Counted from the first letter of the stretch, positions 25,407-34,419 are shown. The stretch is 64,000 bases of DNA from Pseudoclavibacter chungangensis (GCF_013410545.1 NZ_JACCFV010000001.1:2852001-2916000), one strand, 5' to 3'. Notes: generated from the sequence alone by a model not told the origin. Made by a program: numbers and translations.

Positions 25407-25883
25407 CTAGCCTCGTGGACCGTCCTCGACGGCGACGACGATCTCCAGCTCGACGGGCGAGTCGAGCGGCAGCACCGCGACGCCGACGGCGCTGCGCACG
25501 TGCACGCCCGCCTCGCCGAACGCCTCGCCGAGCAGTTCGCTCGCGCCGTTCGCGACGGCCGGCTGCCCCGTGAAATCGGGAGCGGAGGCCACGAAGACGG
25601 TCACCTTGACGACGCGCGTGACGCGGTCGAGATCACCGACCACGGACTTCACCGCGGCGAGCGCGTTGAGGGTCGCGATCGCGGCGTACTCGGTCGCCGC
25701 GTCGTCCGAGACCTCGGCGCCGACCTTGCCGGTCTCCGGGAGCGCACCCTCGATGAACGGGAGCTGCCCCGAGGTGTAGACGAGTCCCGCGTGCTCGACC
25801 GCGGGGATGTAGGCCGCGACGGGTGCCGCGACGGGCGGGAGTCCGAGACCGAGCTGCCCGAGGCGCTCCTCGACCGCGCTCAT
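25407..25883 (-). CDS. RidA-family (YjgF/UK114) enamine/imine deaminase-like protein
   Basis: A 158-residue protein of the YjgF/YER057c/UK114 fold, which forms trimers. Visible segments are VYTSGQLPFIEGALPETGKVG near the front, ATLNALAAVKSVVGDLDRVTRVVKVTVFVAS in the middle, and HVRSAVGVAVLPLDSPVELEI near the end. The Arg that binds the carboxylate of the imine in RidA is probably the one in VRSAVG. It may detoxify reactive enamines from amino-acid metabolism, but many members have no proven role. The ATG at 25883 overlaps the upstream small gene's stop by four bases. Confidence 0.8.
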   Translation of the reverse strand: MSAVEERLGQLGLGLPPVAAPVAAYIPAVEHAGLVYTSGQLPFIEGALPETGKVGAEVSDDAATEYAAIATLNALAAVKSVVGDLDRVTRVVKVTVFVASAPDFTGQPAVANGASELLGEAFGEAGVHVRSAVGVAVLPLDSPVELEIVVAVEDGPRG

Positions 25884-26050
25884 GCGTCGGCCCCCTCGGC
25901 GGCGATCGGACGCTTGAGGTACGCGACCGAACCGCCCTCGGCGTTCACCGTCACCTGCACGAGCTCCCACCCCTGCGTGCCGAGATTCCCGAGGATCACC
26001 CCGGGCGTGTGAAGCGGCAAGGGGGTGATGTAGTACTCCCAGGTTTGCAC
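25880..26050 (-). CDS. Small DUF4177-like protein (56 residues)
   Basis: A 56-residue protein starting at GTG 26050 directly after GGAGGAGAAC, a near-perfect ribosome-binding site. The sequence begins MQTWEYYITPLPLHTPGVIL, continues NLGTQGWELVQV, and closes with a SVAYLKRP strand. The pattern WEY...GWELV...AYLKRP is that of DUF4177-type mini-proteins (a single beta-hairpin and helix). Its stop overlaps the start of the ridA-like gene (ATGA), so the two are translationally coupled. Function is unknown. Confidence 0.75.
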   Translation of the reverse strand: MQTWEYYITPLPLHTPGVILGNLGTQGWELVQVTVNAEGGSVAYLKRPIAAEGADA

Positions 26051-26129
26051 GTTCTCCTCCGACTCGGGCTCGCACCCGCATAGGGCGGGCGGCTCGATCC
26101 GGGACGGCGGTCCGACGGCGAGGCCCGCG

Positions 26130-26144
26130 GTGACTTACCGTAGA
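26130..26144 (+). promoter_or_regulatory. Promoter motif of the first class A PBP gene
   Basis: GTGACTTACCGTAGA ends four bases before the ATG at 26149. A TACCGT hexamer inside it ends seven bases before the start and no ribosome-binding site is present, so a leaderless promoter is likely. The same motif with the same spacing precedes the second PBP gene. Confidence 0.55.
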
Positions 26145-26148
26145 GTCT

Positions 26149-28680
26149 ATGGCTGCAGATTCGACCGCGATCGCCCGGGGTTCCCGCGTGAGCGGGATCC
26201 TCGGATGGGTGGGGTCCGGCGGGATCGCCGCACTCCTCGTCGGGGTCCTCATCACCCCGCTCCTCTCGATCGGCGGGCTCAACACGAGCAACACCGTCGC
26301 CCTGTTCGAGACGCTCCCCGACCACCTCGAGATCGGGCCCCTGCAGCAGAAGACCGAGCTCTACGCCATGAAGGGCGGCGAGCAGGTCAAGTTCGCGGAG
26401 TTCTACGCCCAGAACCGCGAAGAGGTCGCGCTCGACCAGATCTCGCCGTACCTGCAGGACGCGGCCGTCGCGACGGAGGACCCACGCTTCCGCGACCACG
26501 GTGGCGTCGACGTCATCTCGACCGCGCGCGCCGTGGCCGGGGTCCTCCTCGGCTCGTCGAGCGCCGGCGCGTCGACGATCACGATGCAGTACGTCCGCAA
26601 CGTCCTCATCCAGAACGCCCTTTCACTCCCCGACGAGACGGAACGGGACGAGGCGTACCGCGCCGCCGTCGAGACCTCGGCCGGACGCAAGCTGCAGGAG
26701 ATGCGACTCGCGATCGGCGTCGAGAAGCAGTACTCGAAGGACGAGATCCTGCAGGGCTACCTCAACATCGCCCTCTTCGGCGACACGGTCTACGGGGTCG
26801 AATCCGCCGCGTACCGCTACTTCGGTAAGTCGGCGGCCGATGTGACGCTCGCCGAGGCCGCGAGCCTCATCGCGATGGTGCAGGAGCCGAACGCGTACCG
26901 GCTCGACATCGAGGACAACATCCCCGGCAACCAGGAACGCCGCGACTACGTCCTCATGCGCATGCTCGACGAGGGCAAGATCACGCAGGAGGAGCACGAC
27001 GAGGCCGTCGCGACCCCCGTCACCCCGAACATCCAGGCGAACACGCACGGCTGCCAGAACGCGACCGACGACGCACAGTACTTCTGCGACTACGTGCGTC
27101 GCGTCCTGCTCAACGATCAGGCGTTCGGCTCCACGTTCGAGGAACGGCAGTTCAGTTTCGAGACGAAGGGGTACCAGATCTTCACGACCCTCGACCTCGA
27201 CCTCCAGGCGTCGGCGCGCGCGACGATGGCGAGCGCCGTGCCGTCGTCGATGGAGGGCGTCGACATCGGCGCGGCCGCCTCGATGGTCGAGAACGGCACG
27301 GGGAAGATCCTCGCGATGGTGCAGAACACGACCTTCGACGAGACCGAGGCGGCGGCGGCGACGCCCGGCGCGACCTCGATCAACTACAACACCGACTACG
27401 AGTACGGCGGCTCGACGGGCTTCCAGGTCGGATCGACGTACAAGATCTTCACGCTCGCGGAGTGGATCGCGGAGGGACACTCACTGTACGAGAGCGTCCC
27501 CGCCCAGAACCGCTCGTTCAACCAGGCGAACTTCCGGGACACGTGCGGCCCCGACAACGGCGGCCCGTGGGCGCCGACGAACGACGGCGGCGCGCGGTTC
27601 GGCAGCGTCTCCGCCCTCACCGCGACGACGGGCTCCATCAACACGGCGTACGTCGCGATGGCCGAGCAGCTCGACCAGTGCCGCATCCGCGACACCGCGA
27701 TCGCGCTCGGCGCACACCGCGCGGACCACCAGATGAACCTGTCGCTCCCCTCGGCCGTCCTCGGGACGAACGAGATCGCGCCGCTCGCCATGGCACAGTC
27801 CATCTCGGGCCTCGCGGCCGGCGGCTCGTCGTGCTCGCCGATCGCGATCGACCGCATCGAGCTGCGCGACGGGACCCCCGTGACCGCACCGCCGTCGAAC
27901 TGCATCCAGGCGGTGACGCCGGAGGTCGCGGCGACCGTCAACGAGGCGCTCGAAGCCACCGCGTCCGGCGGGACCGCGGCACCGTCGAACCCGGGCATCG
28001 TGCCGATGACCGGAAAGACCGGGACGACGGACGACGCGATCCACACGTGGATCGTCGGCGCGACGAGCAAGGTGGGCCTCGCGGTCTGGGTCGGCAACGC
28101 CTCGGGCCAGGCCTCGATGTACAACCTCGATCTCCCGCTCGCCTCCGGTTCGCAGACGCGGCACGTGATCTTCAAGGACATCATGTCGGTCGCCATGCAG
28201 AAGTACGGCGGCGACGCCTTCCCGACCGTGCCCGAGAGCACGACGGAGGAGGAGGCCGCGACTTCGGCGACGATCCCCGACCTCACGGGGCGCACGACGG
28301 ACGAGGCGAGGACCCTGCTCGAGAGCCTCGGCTACTCCGTCGCGATCGGCTCCCCCGTCGTGTCGGCCCAGCGGACGGGGACGGTCGACCACACGATCCC
28401 GTCACCGAACACGCGCGTCAACACGAAGACGACCGTCGTGATCTCCCCCTCGGTCGGCGACTCGCTCGACGGGGCGGTGATCATGCCGGATGTCTCGGGC
28501 ATGAGCTTCGACGATGCGCTCGGGAATCTGGCTGCCTCCGGTCTGACCGGCGGGACGCGATACGAGATGCAGGAGGCCAATTCCCAGGTGCCCGCGGGAA
28601 CCGTCATCCGCTCGAATCCCGTGCCCGGGACACCGGTCGATCCATCGATCCCCGTGGAGCTGTTCGTCTCGACGGGGTGA
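26149..28680 (+). CDS. Class A penicillin-binding protein with PASTA domains (first copy)
   Basis: An 843-residue bifunctional peptidoglycan synthase. Residues about 20-45 are a membrane anchor. The glycosyltransferase (GT51) domain has ATEDPRFRDHGGVD with the catalytic Glu, GASTITMQYVRN and the segment RKLQEMRLAIGVEKQYSKDE. The transpeptidase domain has S-x-x-K as STYK in FQVGSTYKIF, SxN as SIN, and KTGTTDD. Two PASTA domains close it (IPDLTGRTTDEARTLLESLG and MPDVSGMSFDDALGNLAASG). It polymerises glycan chains and cross-links them outside the membrane; PASTA domains bind muropeptides or beta-lactams. It lies in tandem with a close paralogue at 28764, 83 bp downstream. An HGCQNA...YFC cysteine pair near residue 300 is shared by both. 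Confidence 0.93.
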   Translation: MAADSTAIARGSRVSGILGWVGSGGIAALLVGVLITPLLSIGGLNTSNTVALFETLPDHLEIGPLQQKTELYAMKGGEQVKFAEFYAQNREEVALDQISPYLQDAAVATEDPRFRDHGGVDVISTARAVAGVLLGSSSAGASTITMQYVRNVLIQNALSLPDETERDEAYRAAVETSAGRKLQEMRLAIGVEKQYSKDEILQGYLNIALFGDTVYGVESAAYRYFGKSAADVTLAEAASLIAMVQEPNAYRLDIEDNIPGNQERRDYVLMRMLDEGKITQEEHDEAVATPVTPNIQANTHGCQNATDDAQYFCDYVRRVLLNDQAFGSTFEERQFSFETKGYQIFTTLDLDLQASARATMASAVPSSMEGVDIGAAASMVENGTGKILAMVQNTTFDETEAAAATPGATSINYNTDYEYGGSTGFQVGSTYKIFTLAEWIAEGHSLYESVPAQNRSFNQANFRDTCGPDNGGPWAPTNDGGARFGSVSALTATTGSINTAYVAMAEQLDQCRIRDTAIALGAHRADHQMNLSLPSAVLGTNEIAPLAMAQSISGLAAGGSSCSPIAIDRIELRDGTPVTAPPSNCIQAVTPEVAATVNEALEATASGGTAAPSNPGIVPMTGKTGTTDDAIHTWIVGATSKVGLAVWVGNASGQASMYNLDLPLASGSQTRHVIFKDIMSVAMQKYGGDAFPTVPESTTEEEAATSATIPDLTGRTTDEARTLLESLGYSVAIGSPVVSAQRTGTVDHTIPSPNTRVNTKTTVVISPSVGDSLDGAVIMPDVSGMSFDDALGNLAASGLTGGTRYEMQEANSQVPAGTVIRSNPVPGTPVDPSIPVELFVSTG

Positions 28681-28744
28681 GTTCGCCGTCGGCGTCCGGC
28701 CCCGGCCGTGGTCATTCAGGAACGGTGCTCGGTCCGCCCTCGAA

Positions 28745-28759
28745 GTGACTTACTCTAGA
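28745..28759 (+). promoter_or_regulatory. Promoter motif of the second class A PBP gene
   Basis: GTGACTTACTCTAGA ends four bases before the ATG at 28764, matching the motif before the first copy in 13 of 15 positions with identical spacing. TACTCT ends seven bases before the ATG. Confidence 0.55.
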
Positions 28760-28763
28760 AGAC

Positions 28764-31274
28764 ATGTCTGCACCGAACACCACGCCAGCAACCGGCAGTG
28801 TGCTGGCGAACCTGCTCGGCGTCCTCGGCATGAGCGGCATCGCCGGCGTGCTCGTCGCCGCGATGGTCACGCCGCTCATCGCGGTGCTCGGCGTCACCGC
28901 CAACAGCTCCATCAAGCTCTTCGAGGACCTGCCCAGCTATCTCGAGATCGGCGCGCTCCAGCAGAAGACGGAGCTGTACGCCAATCAGGGTGGCCAGCCC
29001 GTCAAGTTCGCGGAGTTCTACGCGCAGAACCGCGAGTCGGTCTCGTACGACCAGATCTCGCCGAACCTCGTCAACGCGGCCGTCGCGACGGAGGACCCCC
29101 GCTTCTACGAGCACGGTGGCGTCGACGTCATCTCGGCCGCACGCGCCATGCTCATGTCGGTCATGAGCGACAGCGGCGCGGGTGCGTCGACGATCACGAT
29201 GCAGTACGTCCGCAACGTCCGCGTGCAGACCGCGGAGAACATCCCCGACCCGACCGAGCGGGAGATCGCCTACGAACAGGCGACCGAGGTCAACACGGGA
29301 CGCAAGCTGCAGGAGATGCGGCTCGCGATCGGCGTCGACAAGGAGTACTCGAAGGAGGAGATCCTCCAGGGATACCTGAACATCGCCCTCTTCGGTGGCA
29401 CGATCTACGGCGTCGAGTCCGCCGCGCAGTACTACTTCGGCAAGTCGGCCGCGGACGTGACGCTTCCCGAGGCGGCGAGTCTCATCGCGATGGTGCAGGA
29501 GCCGAACGCGTACCGGCTCGACATCGAGGAGAACATCCCCAACAACCAGGTCCGTCGTGACTACGTCCTCATGCGCATGCTCGACGAGGGCAAGATCACG
29601 CAGGAGGAGCACGACGAGGCGGTCGCCACGCCCGTCACCCCGAACATCACGCCGTCCAATCACGGCTGTCAGAACGCGGGCGGGAACGCCCAGTACTTCT
29701 GCGACTACGTGCGCAACGTCGTGCTCAACAACGCCGCCTTCGGTGAGACGCAGCAGGAGCGATCGTTCAATCTGCAGACCAAGGGCTACCAGATCTACAC
29801 GACCCTCGACCTCGACCTGCAGGACTCGGCGCAGGCCACGATGAACGCGAACGTCCCGGCCACGTCGGACGCGCTCCAGCTCGGCTCCGGCGCCACGATG
29901 GTGGAGGCCGGAACGGGCAAGATCAAGGCGATGGTGCAGAACACCACGTTCAACGAGACCGATCAGACCGCGCCCGGTGAGACGTCGGTGAACTACAACA
30001 CCGACTACGACTACGGCGGTTCCACGGGGTTCCAGGTGGGATCGACCTACAAGATCTTCACGCTCGCGGAATGGCTCGCGACGGGCCACTCGCTCAACTC
30101 GGCGGTCAACGGCGCGAACCGCGCGTTCAACCTGATCGACTTCAAGGACTCCTGCAACGGCTCGGACGGTGGCACGTGGTCGCCCGGCAACGACGGCGGC
30201 CAGAAGGTCGGGAACATCACGGCCCTCCAGGCCACGGTCCAGTCGGTCAACACGGCCTACGTCGCAATGGCCCAGCAGCTCGATCAGTGCCGGATCCGCG
30301 ACACCGCGATGGCGCTCGGTGCGCACCGCGCGGACGGGCAGATGAACGAGTCGAACCCGGCCGCCATCCTCGGCACGAACCAGATCGCGCCGCTCAGCAT
30401 GGCGACCGCGGTCGCGGGTCTCGCGAACAACGGCATCTCCTGCTCACCCATCGCGATCGAGAGCATCACGCTCTCGGACGAGGCGAAGACCGCGGTCGAC
30501 GTGCCGCCGTCGACGTGCCAGCAGGCCGTCTCCTCCGACACCGCGGCGGGCGTCAACTCGGCCATGCAGGCCGTCGTGAGCGGCGGCACGGCGTCGGCGT
30601 CGAACACGGGCACGGGCATCCCCATGACCGGCAAGACGGGATCCACCGACGACTACATCCAGACCTGGATGGTCGGCGCCACGACGAAGGTCGGCCTCGC
30701 GGTCTGGGTCGGCAACGTCGAGGGCAACGTCTCGCTCATGAGCCTCGGCATGAACACCATCCGACACACGCTGTTCCGCAACATCATGACGACGGCCATG
30801 GGCATGTACGGCGGTGACGCGTTCACGCCGCCCGGTGCGAGCGCGACGAAGCCCGACATGGCGACGATCCCGGATCTCGCAGGGCAGACGACGGAGCAGG
30901 CGCAGGCCACGCTCGAGGGCCTCGGGTTCTCGGTCGCGATCGGCAATCCGGTCTCGTCGGCACACCCGGCGGGGACGGTCGCGAGCACGCTGCCGTCGGC
31001 GAACACCTCGGTGCAGACCGGCACGACCGTGACCATCAACCCGTCGTCGGGTGTCCCGGAGGCGAACAACATCGCGATGCCCGATCTCGCGGGCATGACG
31101 AGCGCCGAGGCGCAGAGTGCGCTCTCGGCCGCCGGATTCTCCTCCGGAACGATCCTCGAGCACCCCGAGGCGAGCTCCACGGTGCCTGCGGGGCAGATCA
31201 TCAGGTCGGATCCACCCGCGGGCTCGCAGGTCTCCTCGAGCAGCGACGTGCGCATCTATGTCTCGACCGGCTGA
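28764..31274 (+). CDS. Class A penicillin-binding protein with PASTA domains (second copy)
   Basis: An 836-residue paralogue of the preceding gene, collinear over its whole length. The GT51 motifs are ATEDPRFYEHGGVD, GASTITMQYVRN and RKLQEMRLAIGVDKEYSKEE. The transpeptidase motifs are STYK, SVN and KTGSTDD, and two C-terminal PASTA domains follow (IPDLAGQTTEQAQATLEGLG; MPDLAGMTSAEAQSALSAAG). An N-terminal helix (residues about 20-45) anchors it. All catalytic residues are kept in both copies, so both should be active. Divergence is highest in the linker after the GT domain and in the PASTA region. The last 17 bases overlap the following phosphoesterase gene. Whether the two act at different stages or the duplication raises dosage cannot be read from sequence. 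Confidence 0.93.
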   Translation: MSAPNTTPATGSVLANLLGVLGMSGIAGVLVAAMVTPLIAVLGVTANSSIKLFEDLPSYLEIGALQQKTELYANQGGQPVKFAEFYAQNRESVSYDQISPNLVNAAVATEDPRFYEHGGVDVISAARAMLMSVMSDSGAGASTITMQYVRNVRVQTAENIPDPTEREIAYEQATEVNTGRKLQEMRLAIGVDKEYSKEEILQGYLNIALFGGTIYGVESAAQYYFGKSAADVTLPEAASLIAMVQEPNAYRLDIEENIPNNQVRRDYVLMRMLDEGKITQEEHDEAVATPVTPNITPSNHGCQNAGGNAQYFCDYVRNVVLNNAAFGETQQERSFNLQTKGYQIYTTLDLDLQDSAQATMNANVPATSDALQLGSGATMVEAGTGKIKAMVQNTTFNETDQTAPGETSVNYNTDYDYGGSTGFQVGSTYKIFTLAEWLATGHSLNSAVNGANRAFNLIDFKDSCNGSDGGTWSPGNDGGQKVGNITALQATVQSVNTAYVAMAQQLDQCRIRDTAMALGAHRADGQMNESNPAAILGTNQIAPLSMATAVAGLANNGISCSPIAIESITLSDEAKTAVDVPPSTCQQAVSSDTAAGVNSAMQAVVSGGTASASNTGTGIPMTGKTGSTDDYIQTWMVGATTKVGLAVWVGNVEGNVSLMSLGMNTIRHTLFRNIMTTAMGMYGGDAFTPPGASATKPDMATIPDLAGQTTEQAQATLEGLGFSVAIGNPVSSAHPAGTVASTLPSANTSVQTGTTVTINPSSGVPEANNIAMPDLAGMTSAEAQSALSAAGFSSGTILEHPEASSTVPAGQIIRSDPPAGSQVSSSSDVRIYVSTG

Positions 31275-32238
31275 CCGGCACGTGCACACCGGACGGCCCG
31301 CGACACGCTCGCGGGCCGTCCGTGTGGTGCGCGCGAGTGGGCTCGGGCTCGCGGCGGTCGCCGCGACCGGGCTGGCGACCCTCCTCTATGGGGTCTTCGT
31401 CGAGCGACTCCGATTCCGGCTCCGACGCGTCGAGGCCCCCGTCCTGCCGTCGGGTTCGGTACCCATCCGCATCCTGCATCTGAGCGATTTCCACCTCGCG
31501 CCGTGGCAGACGATCAAGCAGGACTTCGTTCGCGAGCTCGCGACACTCGAGCCCGACCTGATCGTCGACACGGGCGACAACCTCGGCCACTCCGACGTGC
31601 TCCCCGCGCTCCGGGACATGCTCGAGCCGTTCCGCGGCGTACCGGGCGTCTTCGTGTACGGCTCGAACGACTACTACGGCCCCGTGCTGAAGAACCCGTT
31701 CACGTACTTCGCTCGGACCCGCAAGGTGAAGGTCCGTGCACCGAAACTCGACATCACGGGGCTCGAGGCACTGCTCACGGAGGAGATGGGCTGGCACTCG
31801 TTGAACAACGACGCCACGACGATCGAGGTGTCGGGACGTCCCATCCACTTCGTCGGGGTCGACGATCCGCACATCAAATACGATCGGCCGGCCGAGGCAC
31901 GCGCCGCGTTCGAGAACCTCCACCGTGCCCCTGGCGAGACCGTCGTCGCGCTCGCACACGCGCCGTACCAGCGCGTCCTCACCGAGCTCACGGAGCTCGG
32001 TGCCGACGCGATCTTCGCCGGGCACACGCACGGCGGTCAGGTGTGTGTGCCGCTGTACGGCGCCCTCGTCACGAACTGCGACATCCCACGCCGTCAGGTG
32101 TCAGGAGCGAGCTCGTGGCGATCCGCGACACGACGCGCGTTCCTGCACGTCTCGCGGGGTCTCGGGACGTCCATCTACGCACCGATCCGCTTCGCCTGCC
32201 CTCCCGAGGCGACACTCGTTACCCTCACGCCACGCTGA
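31258..32238 (+). CDS. Membrane-anchored metallophosphoesterase
   Basis: A 326-residue calcineurin-like phosphoesterase. An N-terminal helix (about 25-45, GLGLAAVAATGLATLLYGVF) anchors it. Metal-binding motifs in order are LHLSDFHL (D-x-H), DTGDN, GSNDYY (the family's GNHD position), ALAHAPYQR and GHTHGGQ. This set matches the YkuE/YaeI-type branch, which acts on envelope or lipid-linked phosphates, though the substrate is not shown. ATG 31258 lies inside the end of the second PBP gene and overlaps it by 17 bases, so it is probably co-transcribed with it; an envelope role fits the neighbour. Confidence 0.85.
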   Translation: MSRPADRHVHTGRPATRSRAVRVVRASGLGLAAVAATGLATLLYGVFVERLRFRLRRVEAPVLPSGSVPIRILHLSDFHLAPWQTIKQDFVRELATLEPDLIVDTGDNLGHSDVLPALRDMLEPFRGVPGVFVYGSNDYYGPVLKNPFTYFARTRKVKVRAPKLDITGLEALLTEEMGWHSLNNDATTIEVSGRPIHFVGVDDPHIKYDRPAEARAAFENLHRAPGETVVALAHAPYQRVLTELTELGADAIFAGHTHGGQVCVPLYGALVTNCDIPRRQVSGASSWRSATRRAFLHVSRGLGTSIYAPIRFACPPEATLVTLTPR

Positions 32239-32294
32239 TTCGCGAGCGCCCTCCCGTTCGGCTACACTGATCGAGTTCGCGCCCGCGCGGACAC

Positions 32295-32368
32295 CGGGGT
32301 GTGGCGCAGTTTGGTAGCGCGCCTCGTTCGGGACGAGGAGGTCGTGGGTTCAAATCCCGCTACCCCGA
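32295..32368 (+). tRNA. tRNA-Pro (anticodon CGG)
   Basis: A 74-nt cloverleaf: acceptor CGGGGTG/TACCCCG with one G-T pair, D-arm GCGC/GCGC, anticodon stem CCTCG/CGAGG with loop TTCGGGA (anticodon CGG), TPsiC arm GTGGG-TTCAAAT-CCCGC, discriminator A, no encoded CCA. A TACACT hexamer at 32263-32268 with TTCGCG 18 bp upstream is a plausible promoter. Confidence 0.96.
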
Positions 32369-32400
32369 CCGGTTGTCATGTCGGCCCGCTGACGTGACGA

Positions 32401-32440
32401 CGACACGGCCCTCCGATCATCTGATCGGAGGGCCGTGTCG
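32401..32440. terminator. tRNA-Pro terminator
   Basis: A perfect 19-bp inverted repeat (32401-32419 with 32422-32440) with almost no loop, 33 bp after the tRNA, followed by ATTCC. Confidence 0.8.
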
Positions 32441-32496
32441 ATTCCACCCGGCCCGCGTGCGACGCGCGCGGGGGCGGTGAGATCGTGGGCTGATCA

Positions 32497-32871
32497 ATGG
32501 CGAAATCCTCGGAACGAGGAGCGCGGCGCAACCGACCGAGGGGGTGTGCGTTCGGTTCCCTCGTCTCGGCGGCCATGATCTCCACACTCGCCACGCTGTA
32601 CACCGTGGGGCTCCTCGTCGTGGACGCGATCAACGTCCTCGGCGGTGAGCCGCTCGCCGATGTCGTCGCGCGCGACGGTCTCATGCCGATCGTCCTCCAC
32701 TTCGGCATCACGCTCGCCTCGGTCGGGCCGACGTTCAGGGCGCTCAGCGCACGGCGCCGCGAGCCCGATCAGCCCGGATACGCACTGGCCGCGCTCGCGC
32801 TCATCGGTGGATCGCTCGTCCTGCTCGTGATCGCGGCGGCTGCCGGGCTCGTCCTCCGCTCGATCGTGTGA
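32497..32871 (+). CDS. Small multi-spanning membrane protein, function unknown
   Basis: A 124-residue protein with a basic N-terminus (RGARRNRPRG) and about three hydrophobic helices (residues 22-46, 63-80 and 95-118), with a short charged loop (RRREPDQPG) between the last two. I do not recognise a family. The ATG at 32497 has only a weak GGTGAG upstream. It lies between the tRNA-Pro terminator and the DsbA-like gene, reads in the same direction as the latter, and is separated from it by 191 bp in which I see no gene. Confidence 0.55.
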   Translation: MAKSSERGARRNRPRGCAFGSLVSAAMISTLATLYTVGLLVVDAINVLGGEPLADVVARDGLMPIVLHFGITLASVGPTFRALSARRREPDQPGYALAALALIGGSLVLLVIAAAAGLVLRSIV

Positions 32872-33062
32872 GCGGGTGGGAGTCGCCCACGCGGCGGCTC
32901 CTCGATCCGACGCCGCCCGTCGCAAAGTACTCACCGAGCCGCGACATCCGTCAGGACGCGATGCCGCGCGTCCCCGGGGCACGTGCGTCACCAGGACCCG
33001 CGCGGCCCGCTTCCGTCGTCGGAGCGGGAATACGCCCGGCGCCCCGGCCGGTTGCACCCCGT

Positions 33063-33740
33063 ATGAGCGAACCCATCAGGATCGACATCTGGAGCGACAT
33101 CGCGTGCCCGTGGTGCTACATCGGCAAGCGGCATCTCGAGCAGGCCCTCGAGCGCACGGCCGACGACGAGAACGCCGGCCCCGTGGACATCGTGTTCCAC
33201 TCCTACGAGCTCTCACCCGACACCCCCGTCGACTTCCGGGGTGACGAAGTCGACTTCCTCGTCGCCCACAAGGGACTCCCCCGCGAGCGCGCGGCGCAGA
33301 TGCTGGAACACGTCGCGGACGCGGCAGCGGCCGCAGGACTCGAGTACCGCTTCGATCTGCTCCGTCACGCGAACACCGTCCGAGCCCACGAACTCCTGCA
33401 CCTCGCGCGCACGGAAGGCGTCCAGCTCGAGCTGGAGGAGCGCCTCATGCGCGCCTACTTCACGGAGGGGCGCGACCTCGGCGACCTCGAGGTGCTCCTC
33501 GAACTCGGCGCCGATGTCGGCATCGACCGCGCCCTCGCACGCGAGGCGCTCGAATCGAACCGCTATCTCGACGACGTGCGGGCCGACGAGGCCCAGGCCC
33601 GATCGATCGGCGTCACGGGCGTCCCGTTCTTCGTGTTCGACCGCGCGTACGCGTTCGCCGGTGCCCAGCCCGTCGACACGTTCGTCGAGGTCCTGCGGCG
33701 GTTGCGCAGCGGTACGGTCGAGACGCAGCCGACGCACTGA
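33063..33740 (+). CDS. DsbA/FrnE-family thioredoxin-fold oxidoreductase
   Basis: A 225-residue cytosolic protein without a signal peptide. The active site is CPWCYIGK (residues about 15-22) after IDIWSDIA, the FrnE/2-hydroxychromene-2-carboxylate isomerase-like DsbA branch. A helical insert follows, and the cis-Pro loop is GVTGVPFFVFD near the end. It probably catalyses thiol-disulfide exchange or a glutathione- or mycothiol-linked isomerisation in the cytosol. ATG 33063 is the family start (MSEPIRIDIWSD); the frame is open upstream but reads as low-complexity sequence there. It is convergent with tdk, with a hairpin between them. Confidence 0.85.
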   Translation: MSEPIRIDIWSDIACPWCYIGKRHLEQALERTADDENAGPVDIVFHSYELSPDTPVDFRGDEVDFLVAHKGLPRERAAQMLEHVADAAAAAGLEYRFDLLRHANTVRAHELLHLARTEGVQLELEERLMRAYFTEGRDLGDLEVLLELGADVGIDRALAREALESNRYLDDVRADEAQARSIGVTGVPFFVFDRAYAFAGAQPVDTFVEVLRRLRSGTVETQPTH

Positions 33741-33753
33741 CGACCCGACCGCT

Positions 33754-33784
33754 GCGGCCCGACCGGTCGTGCCGGTCGGGCCGC
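33754..33784. terminator. Bidirectional hairpin between DsbA-like and tdk genes
   Basis: A perfect 13-bp stem (33754-33766 with 33772-33784) with a 5-nt loop, in the 58-bp gap between convergent genes. Confidence 0.7.
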
Positions 33785-33798
33785 CCGCCGATCGGGTC

Positions 33799-34419
33799 TC
33801 AGCGGTCCCAGGCGTCGCTCGCGAGTCGACCGCCCGATGCGGCCAGGTAGTCGGCACCGCACAGCGCCTCGTACGTCACGTCGCCCTCATCGATCGCGAT
33901 CTGGCCGCCGTCGAAGACGTACTCGCCGTCCACGAGTCGCGCGTTGAAGATCGCCTTGCGACCGCACCGGCAGATGGTCTTGAGCTCCTCGAGCGAATGG
34001 GCGATCTGCAGGAGGCGCGCGCTGCCGGGGAACGCGACGGTGCGGAAGTCGGTGCGGATGCCGTAGGCCATGACGGGCACCTCGTCGAGGACGGCGAGCC
34101 GCAGCAGGTCGTCCACCTGGTGCTCCGTGAGGAACTGAGCCTCGTCGACGAGCACGCACGCGACCGTGCGGCCGTCGCCGGGGCCCGGGCGCATCGCGTC
34201 GCGTAGCAGGTCCCGCACGCCGTCGTCGGGCGCGATGAGGACGTCCGCACGCCTCGTCATCCCGAGTCGCGACGCGATGTCCGCGTCGGCCTTCGTGTCG
34301 AGCGCGGGCTTCGCGAGGAGTACGCGCTGCTCACGCTCCTCGTAGTTGAACGCGGCCTGCAGCAGCGCCGTCGACTTGCCGGAGTTCATGGCGCCGTAGC
34401 GGAAGTAGAGCTTGGCCAA
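33799..34419 (-). CDS. tdk: Thymidine kinase
   Basis: A 206-residue type II thymidine kinase of the salvage pathway. The P-loop is YGAMNSGKST, the Walker B-like motif is VLVDEAQFL, the lasso and zinc region includes CRCGRKAIF, and GDVTYEALCGADY closes the protein. I place the start at TTG 34419 (LAKLYFRYGAMNSGKS), because GGAGG lies eight bases upstream and homologues begin here; ATG codons 12 and 15 codons further upstream lack such a site. It lies downstream of the allantoin operon but is separated from it by a terminator. Confidence 0.92.
   Translation of the reverse strand: MAKLYFRYGAMNSGKSTALLQAAFNYEEREQRVLLAKPALDTKADADIASRLGMTRRADVLIAPDDGVRDLLRDAMRPGPGDGRTVACVLVDEAQFLTEHQVDDLLRLAVLDEVPVMAYGIRTDFRTVAFPGSARLLQIAHSLEELKTICRCGRKAIFNARLVDGEYVFDGGQIAIDEGDVTYEALCGADYLAASGGRLASDAWDR

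Noticed and set aside
29200..30326. Long antisense frames opposite the two PBP genes
   Set aside because: Both are shadows; the sense frames have all catalytic motifs in order.
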